Assembly (NCBI GenBank): GCA_030685215.1
Contig: JAUXQB010000219.1
Coordinates: 1-35,890 of the forward strand
Direction: 5' to 3'
DNA: 35,890 bases
DNA from: Actinomycetota bacterium
GTDB lineage: Bacteria; Actinomycetota; Acidimicrobiia; Acidimicrobiales; Ilumatobacteraceae
Shown here piece after piece: positions 1 to 7,443 of this stretch; the stretch's first letter is position 1; each line of letters starts with the position of its first letter. The notes under the pieces are model-generated. The model saw only the letters and a list, made by a program, of their open reading frames with translations. It was not told the DNA's origin and made no database searches. The position numbers and the translations under genes are program-made.

Positions 1-839
1 GTCTCGCGCAGCACCGGGAGCCGCATGCCGCTCACCGCCGGCGCCAGGCCCGGCACCGAACGCAACGCTTCGGCGATCAGTTCGGCCAGCTCGCGCCCGC
101 CGACGGACTCGAAGCTGGGCACCTGGTAGTAGTGGGCGATCGCACTCGCCTCGGGGTGCGCCTCGAACCCGATGTAGACATGGGCGCCGAAGTGGTTGGC
201 GGCGATGGCCTGCGCCTGCGCGTCGGGCTCGTCGAGTGGCATCACGGTGGCGCCGCGCTGGCGCAGTTCCCGGGCGAGCGTGCGGGTGAGTGCGCTCAAC
301 CCGCCGAACTGGCCGAGCACGACGCGGCAGTTGGCCACCGACTCGAAGCCGGCGCGCAGCCGCTCGCGCTCGCGCACCGCGGCCACGCCCGGCCCGCTGC
401 CGGTCTGACTGCTGACGCGCAGCAGCACACGCAGGGTCTCCGTGCCCGCCACGCCGTCGGCGGTGATGCCGCAGTTCGACTGCAGGTCTTCCACCGCCCG
501 AGCGGTACGCGGGCCGAAGATGCCGTCGACACGGCCACAGTCGAAGCCCAGGCGCGCCAAACGTGACTGGAGCTCGCCGACGTCGTCGCCGCGCATGTTC
601 GGCGAGGTGAGCAGCAGCACTCGATCACCGAGCTTCCACGAGGCTTCGACCAGCGCGGTCCACGCGTGCTCGTCGCACACGCCGTCGGCGCGCAGGCCGC
701 GCGCCTGCTGGAAGCCGCGCATGGCGTGTTGCGTCGCAGCGCAGAACACACCCGCCTCGGCACCGGCGAGTGAGAACCCGGCGGCACCGAGGCGGCGTTG
801 GAGATCGCGTATGGCCTCGCCGCGCTGCCCCGGGGTCAG
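1..839 (-). CDS. cwlM: CwlM-like peptidoglycan-binding / degenerate amidase protein (3' part outside window)
   Basis: Translating the minus strand from the trxA stop gives about 279 residues before the window edge. Two PG_binding_1 repeats come first (around GEAIRDLQRRLG and then GDDVGELQSRLARLGFD with VDGIFGPRTARAVEDLQ). An Amidase_3-like domain follows. Mycobacteria have trxB-trxA-cwlM in the same order, which supports the name. The amidase domain reads VVLGQFGG where active enzymes have the zinc-ligand GHGG, and IGFEAHP where they have SIHAN, so it looks catalytically dead. Mycobacterial CwlM is known as a cytoplasmic, non-enzymatic regulator of MurA; the same role here is inference. The start is unclear: after the in-frame stop at 918-920 there is no ATG, GTG or TTG before the first domain. 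I used CTG at 839, which overlaps the trxA stop as CTGA; ATT at 857, 8 nt after an AGGAG, is the alternative. The C-terminus is not in the window. Confidence 0.85.
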   Translation of the reverse strand, partial: MTPGQRGEAIRDLQRRLGAAGFSLAGAEAGVFCAATQHAMRGFQQARGLRADGVCDEHAWTALVEASWKLGDRVLLLTSPNMRGDDVGELQSRLARLGFDCGRVDGIFGPRTARAVEDLQSNCGITADGVAGTETLRVLLRVSSQTGSGPGVAAVRERERLRAGFESVANCRVVLGQFGGLSALTRTLARELRQRGATVMPLDEPDAQAQAIAANHFGAHVYIGFEAHPEASAIAHYYQVPSFESVGGRELAELIAEALRSVPGLAPAVSGMRLPVLRE

Positions 840-1171
840 CGGGAAGTAGGCAGGAATTCGTTCAGCTCCTGGAGGAGTTGGCCCTTGCCCTTGGCGCCGA
901 CCAGGCGCTTCTGCACTTCACCCATGTTGAAGACCAGCAGCGTGGGGATGCTCATCACATTGAACCGCATCGCGATGTCGGGGTTCTCGTCGACGTTCAG
1001 CTTGGCGACCATGATGCCGGGCTGCTCGGTGGCGATCTCGGCGAGGATGGGAGCGATCATCTTGCAGGGACCGCACCACTCGGCCCAGAAGTCGACGATG
1101 ATGGGCCGTTCGCTGGAGGCGACGGTCTCGTCGAAGGTGGATGTGGTGAGGGTGACGATGCCATCGGCCAT
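836..1171 (-). CDS. trxA: Thioredoxin
   Basis: This is a 111-residue cytoplasmic thioredoxin that reduces protein disulfides and is recycled by the TrxB encoded upstream. The active site WCGPC lies at residues 32-36 and the conserved cis-proline loop (SIPT) near residue 76. The length is typical. I chose ATG at 1171 because it gives the family-standard N-terminus and follows AAAGGA with good spacing. An in-frame start 20 codons upstream would add a sequence foreign to the family. It lies 69 bp after trxB, and a -10-like TAGCAT at 1198-1203 suggests an additional promoter of its own. The stop overlaps the presumed start of cwlM. Confidence 0.97.
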   Translation of the reverse strand: MADGIVTLTTSTFDETVASSERPIIVDFWAEWCGPCKMIAPILAEIATEQPGIMVAKLNVDENPDIAMRFNVMSIPTLLVFNMGEVQKRLVGAKGKGQLLQELNEFLPTSR

Positions 1172-1197
1172 GGCGGGTCCTTTCGATCGGGATCGTG

Positions 1198-1203
1198 ATG
1201 CTA
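1198..1203 (-). promoter_or_regulatory. -10-like box for trxA
   Basis: TAGCAT on the minus strand lies between trxB and trxA. It would give a leader of about 20 nt containing the AAAGGA ribosome-binding site of trxA. No convincing -35 is visible. Confidence 0.4.
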
Positions 1204-1240
1204 CCGGGGTGCAACCGGCATGACCGGTCACCCATTCCGG

Positions 1241-2188
1241 TCAGGAGTGGTGGTTCGCTTCGAGCCAGCGCTCGGTGTCGATGGCCGCCATGCAGCCCGA
1301 GCCGGCGGCGGTGATGGCCTGGCGATAGGTGTGGTCCTGCACGTCGCCGCAGGCGAAGACGCCATCGATGTCGGTGTACGACGTGCCGGGGCGAGTGATG
1401 AGGTAGCCGTTGTCCTCCATGGCCAGCACGCCCTTGAACAGGTCGGTGTTGGGCCGGTGACCGATGGCGACGAACAGACCGGTGACCGGCAGTGTGCGGA
1501 CGTCGCCGGTGACCACGTTGCGCACGACGGCACCATCGAGCTTGTCGGTGCCGAGCAGGTCGTCGACCACCGTGTTCCACACCAGTTCGATCTTCGGATT
1601 GGCCAGCGCCCGCTCCTGCATGATCTTGCTGGCGCGCAGCTCGTCGCGGCGCACGATGAGGCTCACCTTCGACGCGAACTTGGTGAGGAAGGTGGCTTCC
1701 TCGACCGCACTGTCGCCGCCTCCGACGACGGCGATCTCCTGGTTGCGGAAGAAGAAGCCGTCGCACGTGGCGCAGGTGGACAGGCCGTGACCCAGCAGCC
1801 GCGACTCGGCCTCGAGGCCGAGCATCAGGCTCTGCGCGCCGGTGGACACGATGATGGCATCGGCGGTGTGCAGCGTCTCGCGCACCCACACCTTGAACGG
1901 CCGCTCGCTGAAGTCGATGGCGGTGGCCTTCTCGGTGAGGAACTCGGCACCGAACCGTGCGGCCTGCTCGCGCATGCGGATCATCAGTTCGGGCCCCATG
2001 ATGCCGTCGGGGAAGCCGGGGAAGTTCTCCACCTCGGTGGTGAGCATCAGCTGGCCGCCCGGCTGGTCGCTGGTGCTGCTCGGCTCGCCCTCGATGACGA
2101 GCGGGGCGAGGTTGGCGCGAGCGCTGTAGATGGCGGCGGTGAGCCCGGCGGGCCCGGAACCGATGATGACGACCTGGTGGTGGCTCAT
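1241..2188 (-). CDS. trxB: Thioredoxin reductase (NADPH)
   Basis: This is a 315-residue FAD/NADPH disulfide reductase that transfers electrons to TrxA. The FAD-binding GSGPAG is at residues 10-15, the redox-active CATC at 139-142 followed by D143, the NADP-binding GGGDSA at 156-161, and a C-terminal FAD motif reads FACGDVQD. Length and domain order match low-molecular-weight TrxB. Its ATG overlaps the stop of the upstream small membrane-protein gene by 4 nt (ATGA), so the two are probably translationally coupled. It is co-directional with trxA. Confidence 0.97.
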   Translation of the reverse strand: MSHHQVVIIGSGPAGLTAAIYSARANLAPLVIEGEPSSTSDQPGGQLMLTTEVENFPGFPDGIMGPELMIRMREQAARFGAEFLTEKATAIDFSERPFKVWVRETLHTADAIIVSTGAQSLMLGLEAESRLLGHGLSTCATCDGFFFRNQEIAVVGGGDSAVEEATFLTKFASKVSLIVRRDELRASKIMQERALANPKIELVWNTVVDDLLGTDKLDGAVVRNVVTGDVRTLPVTGLFVAIGHRPNTDLFKGVLAMEDNGYLITRPGTSYTDIDGVFACGDVQDHTYRQAITAAGSGCMAAIDTERWLEANHHS

Positions 2189-2511
2189 GCCATCTCCTTG
2201 GTGTGGCGCTTGCGCAGCGCGACGAACCCGCCGAGCATGAGGATGCTGCCGAGGAGCAGGTACGACATCCAGACCGCGCGCTCGTGGCTGACGAAGAAGC
2301 CGAGCAGTTCACGCAGCGCGCCCAGCGCCAGGATGACCAGCAGCGGCAGGGCGATGAGCACCGAGATGAGGATGAGCACACCGAAGACGATGCCGCGCGA
2401 AGCCTTGACGGCGTTGTCGGTGGCGACGGTGCGAACCTTGCCGACCACGCGTTCGACGGTGTCGGCGAGATCGGGGGCCCATTGTGGATCGGTGAACGGA
2501 TTACCCGGCAT
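2185..2511 (-). CDS. Small two-helix membrane protein of unknown function
   Basis: The 108-residue product has a soluble N-terminus of about 35 residues. Two hydrophobic segments follow (about 40-66 and 80-100), the second starting near AVWMSYLLLGSILMLGG, and then a short basic tail. I do not recognise the family. The position, ATGA-overlapping trxB, suggests co-expression with the thioredoxin system. The first gene of this unit has a -10-like TAGGCT ending 7 nt before its ATG and no Shine-Dalgarno, so it may be leaderless. Confidence 0.8.
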   Translation of the reverse strand: MPGNPFTDPQWAPDLADTVERVVGKVRTVATDNAVKASRGIVFGVLILISVLIALPLLVILALGALRELLGFFVSHERAVWMSYLLLGSILMLGGFVALRKRHTKEMA

Positions 2512-2518
2512 GCGCTGG

Positions 2519-2524
2519 AGCCTA
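2519..2524 (-). promoter_or_regulatory. -10-like box, leaderless start of the trxB unit
   Basis: TAGGCT on the minus strand ends 7 nt before the ATG at 2511. Transcription would start at or next to the start codon. Confidence 0.5.
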
Positions 2525-2565
2525 TCCGGCCTCGTGGTCGCCTGCGGAGGGCCTCGCGGGCCGTG

Positions 2566-3204
2566 CTACCAGAGGCTGAGCGCGAGCGAGATGATGGCGC
2601 CGTGGTATGTGACCATCACCGCGACGCTCGTCGTCGTGTCGCTGAACCGGGTCGGTGTGCGCACGAACTGGCGCCATCCGAGCAGCGAGTCGCTGATGAC
2701 GAACAGCGTGGTGCCGGCGATGACCCAGCCACGACCGGTGGCCCAGCCGCACACCGCCATCGCGGAGATGACGACCAGGTACGCGATGACCGGGAGCCGC
2801 AGCTTCGGTTGCTCGGCCGCTGCAGCGGCGACGACCCGGCGCCCCACCGTGGCCGCCAGCGCCAGGACGAGCGCGAGGGCGATGGCGCCGAGCCACAGCT
2901 CGGGCATCTCGTACTGCACGAACAGGTAGATGAACACCAGGTGCCCGAGCAGGAACGACGCCAGCCCGAGCACGAAGTTGTCGACGGCCGACATCAGCGC
3001 GATGTCGCCCTCCAGGCAGAGCACCAGGGCGATGACGGCGGTGGCCACCTGGCCGGTGGGCGACGAGTTGGCGATGGCCAGGCCGATGACCAGCATGGTG
3101 GTGAGTGGCTTGGCCCACAGCTCGACGCGGTCGGCCCCGCGCAGGCGCGACCACCAGTTGGTGAGCGCGGCGAGACCGGTGGCGACCAGTAGAACTACCT
3201 GCAC
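2566..3204 (-). CDS. YhhN / TMEM86-family membrane protein (lysoplasmalogenase-like)
   Basis: The 212-residue product is almost entirely hydrophobic, with about seven or eight membrane helices. It has a YhhN-type pattern: a cluster near the middle reading LCLEGDIALM, then a helix ending HLVFIYLF, and near the C-terminus FVISDSLLGWRQF and MVTYHGAIISL. TMEM86 proteins hydrolyse the vinyl-ether bond of lysoplasmalogens; whether this one does is unknown. I chose GTG at 3204 because GAGGGA lies just upstream and the gene then begins 10 nt after the anti-sigma-like stop. It probably belongs to the sigma-factor operon, which would make membrane lipid change one possible output of that sigma factor. 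Confidence 0.8.
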   Translation of the reverse strand: MQVVLLVATGLAALTNWWSRLRGADRVELWAKPLTTMLVIGLAIANSSPTGQVATAVIALVLCLEGDIALMSAVDNFVLGLASFLLGHLVFIYLFVQYEMPELWLGAIALALVLALAATVGRRVVAAAAAEQPKLRLPVIAYLVVISAMAVCGWATGRGWVIAGTTLFVISDSLLGWRQFVRTPTRFSDTTTSVAVMVTYHGAIISLALSLW

Positions 3205-3214
3205 GTGAACTCCC

Positions 3215-4024
3215 TCAGGGGCCGACGGTGGCGAGGATGCTGCAATCGTCGGCGATGGCAACGGTGTAACCCGTGACCGTATCGCGAGCCGCGATGGCGA
3301 ACTGGCCTTGGTACAGGATGTCGGCCAGGTAGACCTGGTCGGGAGTGAGGCAGGCGATGGCCGGCCGCGAGGAGAGCGGTTGCGCGACAGCCGGCGCGCC
3401 CGCGGCGGTGGTGTCGGGCGATGCGCCACTCGGTGCGGTGGTGCTCGCCTCCGTGCCGCCGCCGGTGTCGTCGCCGTCGGCGACCGGGGGCAACGTGAGG
3501 AGCTGCTCGGGCTGATCGATGACGTAGGCGACGTCGCCGGCGGAGAACACCGAGCCGATGGTGCTCGCCGGTGCGGCACTGTCGGCGCTCTCGGTGCTGG
3601 GATCCTGGGTGGCCACTTCGCTGAGGCGTTCCTTGCCCGACGTGTCGGCGCTGCTCATCTCGTCGTCGCCGCTCGGGCCGAACACGGCGATGCCGGCCAC
3701 GCCGAGCAGCACGACTGCGGCAGCGGCCGACATGAGGGCGGCCGGCCAGCGACGACGAGAGGCGAGCGACACCACCGGCGCCGCGGCGCGCGGGGGCAGT
3801 CCGCGCTGGTCGAACTCGGCGAGGGCGGCCGCCAGTGCTGCGTCGCGGGCGGTGGCGGGCGCTGGTGGAACCTCGGCCAGTTGGGCTCGGACGAGGCGGA
3901 ACGACTCGACCAACTCGACCAGCTCGGGGCTGGCCTCCACCTGGGCGCGCTCGTCGGCGTCGAGCTGACCATCGAGGTAGCCGCTGGCCAGCTCGTGGGA
4001 GGGGGAGAGTTCGTCGTCGTTCAT
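3215..4024 (-). CDS. Membrane anti-sigma-factor-like protein
   Basis: The 269-residue protein has a cytoplasmic N-terminus (ELASGYLDGQLDADERAQVE, like the first helices of anti-sigma domains) and a single membrane helix at about 93-115. A Thr/Ser/Asp-rich outer region of about 150 residues has a Cys near each end of its last 47 residues. Overlap by 4 nt with the ECF sigma gene, and the same order as sigM/anti-sigma in mycobacteria, support the role. The zinc-binding HxxxCxxC of ZAS anti-sigma factors is absent, so inhibition would use a zinc-free fold. The trigger is unknown. The outer domain could be the sensor, with its two Cys possibly forming a disulfide. Confidence 0.75.
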   Translation of the reverse strand: MNDDELSPSHELASGYLDGQLDADERAQVEASPELVELVESFRLVRAQLAEVPPAPATARDAALAAALAEFDQRGLPPRAAAPVVSLASRRRWPAALMSAAAAVVLLGVAGIAVFGPSGDDEMSSADTSGKERLSEVATQDPSTESADSAAPASTIGSVFSAGDVAYVIDQPEQLLTLPPVADGDDTGGGTEASTTAPSGASPDTTAAGAPAVAQPLSSRPAIACLTPDQVYLADILYQGQFAIAARDTVTGYTVAIADDCSILATVGP

Positions 4025-4665
4025 CGGGAATCTTCGGTGCTGCCGGGAGAGGCGTTGGTTGGACGCTCGGTGACGGTGTGGTGGTTCCCGTCGACCCGAG
4101 AAATCGCGGCGGCGAGCTGGGCGCGACCGCGGGCGATGCGGCTCTTGACCGTGCCGATCGGCAGGTCGAGCACGTCGGCGATCTCGGCGTAGTCGAGGTC
4201 GCCCACGTCGCGCAGCACCACCGGGATGCGGAAGTCGTCGGGCAGCGCGGCGAGGGCCGCGTCGATCAGTTCACGGTCGCCGAGTTGATCGACGGACTGC
4301 CCCGCGGTGGGATCTGCCAGCTCGGCGTGGTCGCTGGTGTGTCGATCGCCGGTCACCGATTCGTGGTCGCGACCGGCCAGCATCGGGCGTCGGCGGCGTC
4401 GGCGGAGCTCGTCAAGGCTGGCATTGGTGGCGATGCGATAGGCCCAGGTGCCGAACGACGAGCGACCGTCGAAGCGGGCGAGACCGCGCACCATGGCGAT
4501 CATCGCTTCTTGGGCGGCGTCGGCGGCGTCGGCCTCGTTGCCGGTGATCCGCCGGCACACCGCGTGCACGCGGTCGTAGTGGCGTCGGAAGAGTTGGTCG
4601 AGCGCGCCACGATCGCCACCTTGGGCTGCGGTGACGAGCGCACGATCGTCGAGCGGCGCAGCCAT
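4021..4665 (-). CDS. sigM: ECF RNA polymerase sigma factor (SigM-like by synteny)
   Basis: The 214-residue ECF sigma factor has region 2 at about 24-92 (LFRRHYDRVHAVCRRI through SSFGTWAYRIATNASLDELRR) and region 4 at about 129-190 (LPDDFRIPVVLRDV, then IADVLDLPIGTVKSRIARGR). The linker of about 45 residues and the tail are polar. It lies beside an anti-sigma-like gene and the trxB-trxA-cwlM genes, as mycobacterial sigM does. The name rests on that synteny. The ATG at 4665 is preceded by TAACCT with a 7-nt gap and no Shine-Dalgarno, suggesting a leaderless transcript separate from the kinase gene 42 bp upstream. Confidence 0.93.
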   Translation of the reverse strand: MAAPLDDRALVTAAQGGDRGALDQLFRRHYDRVHAVCRRITGNEADAADAAQEAMIAMVRGLARFDGRSSFGTWAYRIATNASLDELRRRRRRPMLAGRDHESVTGDRHTSDHAELADPTAGQSVDQLGDRELIDAALAALPDDFRIPVVLRDVGDLDYAEIADVLDLPIGTVKSRIARGRAQLAAAISRVDGNHHTVTERPTNASPGSTEDSR

Positions 4666-4672
4666 GCCCGAG

Positions 4673-4678
4673 AGGTTA
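4673..4678 (-). promoter_or_regulatory. -10-like box, leaderless start of sigma-factor gene
   Basis: TAACCT on the minus strand ends 7 nt before the ATG at 4665. It lies in the 42-bp gap after the kinase gene. Confidence 0.5.
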
Positions 4679-4707
4679 GTGCCCGGCGCTTGTCGCGGAG
4701 CGCCACG

Positions 4708-6525
4708 TCAGGCGAACGTGATCTCCTGGATGGCGCCGCGATACGGGTTGTCGGTGCAGCTCGAGTCGGGTCCGAGTTCGTTGAACGACACGAGCACGTA
4801 ACGAGCGGGAGTGGAGATGTCGACGGTGACGGTCTGCGGTTCCTGACCGTTCGACGCGTCGATCTCCTGGCCCCATCCCGCGTAGCTGGTGGGCGGTTCA
4901 CCGTCGGCGGTGGCGAACACCTTCAGCTGGAACGGTGCGCTGCCGAGTGCGACCGACAGGGTGCCGGTGCGGGCGCTGCCGAGATCGGCGACGAGGCCGA
5001 CGCCGTTCTTGCCGCCGAGGAACTGCGACTGGTAGCAGACCGTGGTCCACGCGGTCGACGTGTCGTTGTCGATGACCAGCGACGCGAGCTCGTCGCGCTC
5101 CACGTTGTCGCCGTCGGGGTCGAACGTGCGCACCGACACGATGGACGCCGAGCTCGTGTTGTCGCCGGTGTTCTGCCCGTCGACCACCGAGGTGTCGGGT
5201 GCCGCCGTGCTGGCCGGGCTGAAACCCTGCGGGTCGTCGTTGCCCATGGTGACCCAGAGCACCAGCCCGACGATGAACGCCAGGAGCAGCAGCCCGCCGA
5301 CGACCAGCGACGAGGGTGTGCTCTTCTGTTCGAACTTGCGGTTCGGTTGCTGGCGCGGCCGGACCGTGGCCGGCGGCGTGCGGTCCGCACGCACGGGTGC
5401 ACCCGCCGCGCGACCGGGGCGGACGGGTTGGTAGCCGCTCACCGGCGTGGGGCTGCGGCCGGCGGTGACCGGGCTGCTGCGCCGCGCCGCCGGGCCGGTG
5501 CCGCTGGGCACCGTCGGCGTACTGCCCGTCGTTCGCGTGTCGGTTCGAGTGTCGGTGCGCGGGTTGTTCCGCGTCGTGGCCGGTGGGGTGCCGCGCGAGG
5601 GGGTGGCGTTGCGAGCGACATCGCGGCTGGTGTCGCCGGTGTAGTCGTTGCGCGGCTGGCCGGCGATGCGTTGCAGCTCGCCGCGCACCTCGGCGCCGGT
5701 GCTGTAGCGGTCGTCGGGCTTGCGGCACAGCAGCCGGTGGATGAGCGGCGCGAGCCCGTAGGGCAGTGTGGGGCGCAGGCGGGTGAGGTCGGTGGGGTCG
5801 CGGTTCAGGCGCGCCAACGCGGTGTCGGCGTCGGTCTCGCCGAGGAAGGGCACGCGGCCGGCGAGGCACTCGTAGAGCACGAGGCCCAGCGAGTAGAGGT
5901 CGGCGCGACCGTCGAGCTTGCGGCCGCGCACCTGCTCGGGCGACAGGTACTTGGCGGTGCCCATCATCACGTTGGGGCTGGTGAGGTCGTCGTCGCTGCT
6001 GCCGAGCCCCTTGGCGATGCCGAAGTCGGTGAGCAGCACGCGGCCGTCGGGAGTGATGAGGATGTTGCCCGGCTTCACGTCGCGGTGCACCAGGTTGGCG
6101 CGATGCGCGCAGTCGAGTGCGGAGGCCACGCACGCGCCGATGTGCATGGTGAGGTCGGGGCTCAGCCGCTTCTGCTCGTCGAGCAGCTGGCGCAGGCTCT
6201 TGCCGTTGACGAGCTGCATCACCACGGCCTGGCGAGTCTCGCCGCCGATGGTGTCGCCCACCGCGTCGTACACGGCCACGATGTTGGGGTGGCTCAGCTG
6301 CGCGACCGCGATGGCTTCGCGGCGGAAGCGCTCGGCCACGATCGGGTCGGCGGCGAGTGCGGGTTTCAGCAGCTTGACTGCCACCTGACGGCTCAGCGAC
6401 AGGTCGGTGCCGAGCCAGACTTCGGCCATGCCTCCTTGCGCGAGACGTCGCTCCAGCCGATAGCGCTGGGCGAGAATGGCGGGTGGCAGCGAGGTCGGGC
6501 TCGCGCCGGGAGAGGTGGCAGACAT
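4708..6525 (-). CDS. Receptor-type Ser/Thr kinase with extracellular discoidin-like domain (MviN C-terminal-half architecture)
   Basis: This is a 605-residue membrane protein. The kinase domain (about 20-285) is intact: glycine-loop AQGGMAEVW, VAVK with Lys51, HRDVKPGN with Asp149, DFG at 167-169, and YLSPEQV. A Pro/Arg/Thr-rich linker (about 300-400) leads to one membrane helix (about 405-427). The external part carries a discoidin/galactose-binding-like fold (about 460-605) with a Cys pair (497, 590). Mycobacterial MviN (Rv3910), at the equivalent locus, has MurJ flippase, pseudokinase, one membrane helix and a similar external domain. Here the flippase part is missing and the kinase is complete. 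It could phosphorylate the nearby CwlM-like protein; that is inference. A -10-like TATCGT lies 12 nt before the ATG. Confidence 0.93.
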   Translation of the reverse strand: MSATSPGASPTSLPPAILAQRYRLERRLAQGGMAEVWLGTDLSLSRQVAVKLLKPALAADPIVAERFRREAIAVAQLSHPNIVAVYDAVGDTIGGETRQAVVMQLVNGKSLRQLLDEQKRLSPDLTMHIGACVASALDCAHRANLVHRDVKPGNILITPDGRVLLTDFGIAKGLGSSDDDLTSPNVMMGTAKYLSPEQVRGRKLDGRADLYSLGLVLYECLAGRVPFLGETDADTALARLNRDPTDLTRLRPTLPYGLAPLIHRLLCRKPDDRYSTGAEVRGELQRIAGQPRNDYTGDTSRDVARNATPSRGTPPATTRNNPRTDTRTDTRTTGSTPTVPSGTGPAARRSSPVTAGRSPTPVSGYQPVRPGRAAGAPVRADRTPPATVRPRQQPNRKFEQKSTPSSLVVGGLLLLAFIVGLVLWVTMGNDDPQGFSPASTAAPDTSVVDGQNTGDNTSSASIVSVRTFDPDGDNVERDELASLVIDNDTSTAWTTVCYQSQFLGGKNGVGLVADLGSARTGTLSVALGSAPFQLKVFATADGEPPTSYAGWGQEIDASNGQEPQTVTVDISTPARYVLVSFNELGPDSSCTDNPYRGAIQEITFA

Positions 6526-6537
6526 GTCCGCACACCG

Positions 6538-6543
6538 ACGATA
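6538..6543 (-). promoter_or_regulatory. -10-like box upstream of kinase gene
   Basis: TATCGT on the minus strand lies 12 nt before the kinase ATG, in the 72-bp gap after the DegV gene. The leader would be very short and has no Shine-Dalgarno sequence. Confidence 0.35.
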
Positions 6544-6597
6544 GTGGCGTGGCGGTTCAGTTACCGGGCAATGCGGAACGAGTCGCGCCGGGTGGGG

Positions 6598-7443
6598 TCA
6601 CTTCGCGACGCAGAACGCGATGCCGATGGTGCCGCGACCGCTGTGGCTGCCGACCACCGGACCGATGTCGCCGACGACGATCTCGCCCGGGTAGTGCGGG
6701 CGCAACATGTCGACGAAGGCGTCGACGTCGCTGCAGTCGGCATTGAGCACCATCAGGTTCTCGACGGGCCCCGCCTTCGACAGCGTCTCGACCAGGAACG
6801 CGAGCGCCTTCGACCGCGTGCGCTGCTTGCCGCCTTCCTCCACCTTGCCGTCGCGGACCTCGATGATCGGCTTGATGGAGAGCACCGAGGCGAGCATCGC
6901 CTTCGCGCCGCCGATGCGACCACCCTTCTTCAGGTTCTCGAGCGTGTCGAGCGCACCCCACACCTTCGTGCGCGTGGCGAGGTCGTTGGCGCGGTCGACG
7001 ACCGCCTGATGGCTGGCACCGCCCGCGGCCAGGCGGGCGCAGTCCATCACGATGGCGCCGAGGCCGAGGGTGCACTGGCGGCTGTCGACGACGGTGACGG
7101 GGATGACATCGGCGACGCCACGCGCGCCGAGTTCGGCCGACTGCATGGTGGCCGAGAGCGCGGCGCTGAGGTTGATGGCAACGATGCTCGTGGCACCGTC
7201 GGCGGCGAGTTGCCGGTACGCGGCTTCGAACTGGCCCGGTGCCGGCGCCGCGGTCTCGGGCAGGTTCGCCGACGCCGCGCACTTCGCCCAGAACTCGGCG
7301 GGCGTGAGGTCGGCGCGGTCGACGTACTCGTGGCCGTCGATGCGGATGGTGAGAGGGACGATCTCGATGCCGAGCTCGTCGGCGACGTGCTGAGGCAGGT
7401 CGCACGCGGAGTCGGTGACGATGCGGACGCGGTTTGTGCTCAC
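6598..7443 (-). CDS. DegV family (fatty-acid-binding) protein
   Basis: The 281-residue product has the DegV N-terminal signature (IVTDSACDLP), the Ser-rich lipid-contact region (NLSAALSATMQSA) and the C-terminal ETLENLKKGGRI-type segment (here LDTLENLKKGGRIGG). DegV/FakB proteins bind a fatty acid and in Firmicutes present it to FakA for phosphorylation. No FakA is nearby, so the acceptor is unknown. GTG at 7443 overlaps the upstream DUF6049 stop as GTGA and gives a standard N-terminus. It is the last gene of a three-gene operon with the GNAT and DUF6049 genes. Confidence 0.93.
   Translation of the reverse strand: MSTNRVRIVTDSACDLPQHVADELGIEIVPLTIRIDGHEYVDRADLTPAEFWAKCAASANLPETAAPAPGQFEAAYRQLAADGATSIVAINLSAALSATMQSAELGARGVADVIPVTVVDSRQCTLGLGAIVMDCARLAAGGASHQAVVDRANDLATRTKVWGALDTLENLKKGGRIGGAKAMLASVLSIKPIIEVRDGKVEEGGKQRTRSKALAFLVETLSKAGPVENLMVLNADCSDVDAFVDMLRPHYPGEIVVGDIGPVVGSHSGRGTIGIAFCVAK

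Noticed and set aside
918-2381. Minus-strand frame overlapping trxB and trxA
   Set aside because: It is a shifted frame of trxB/trxA. Its stop at 918 only limits how far upstream the CwlM-like gene can start.
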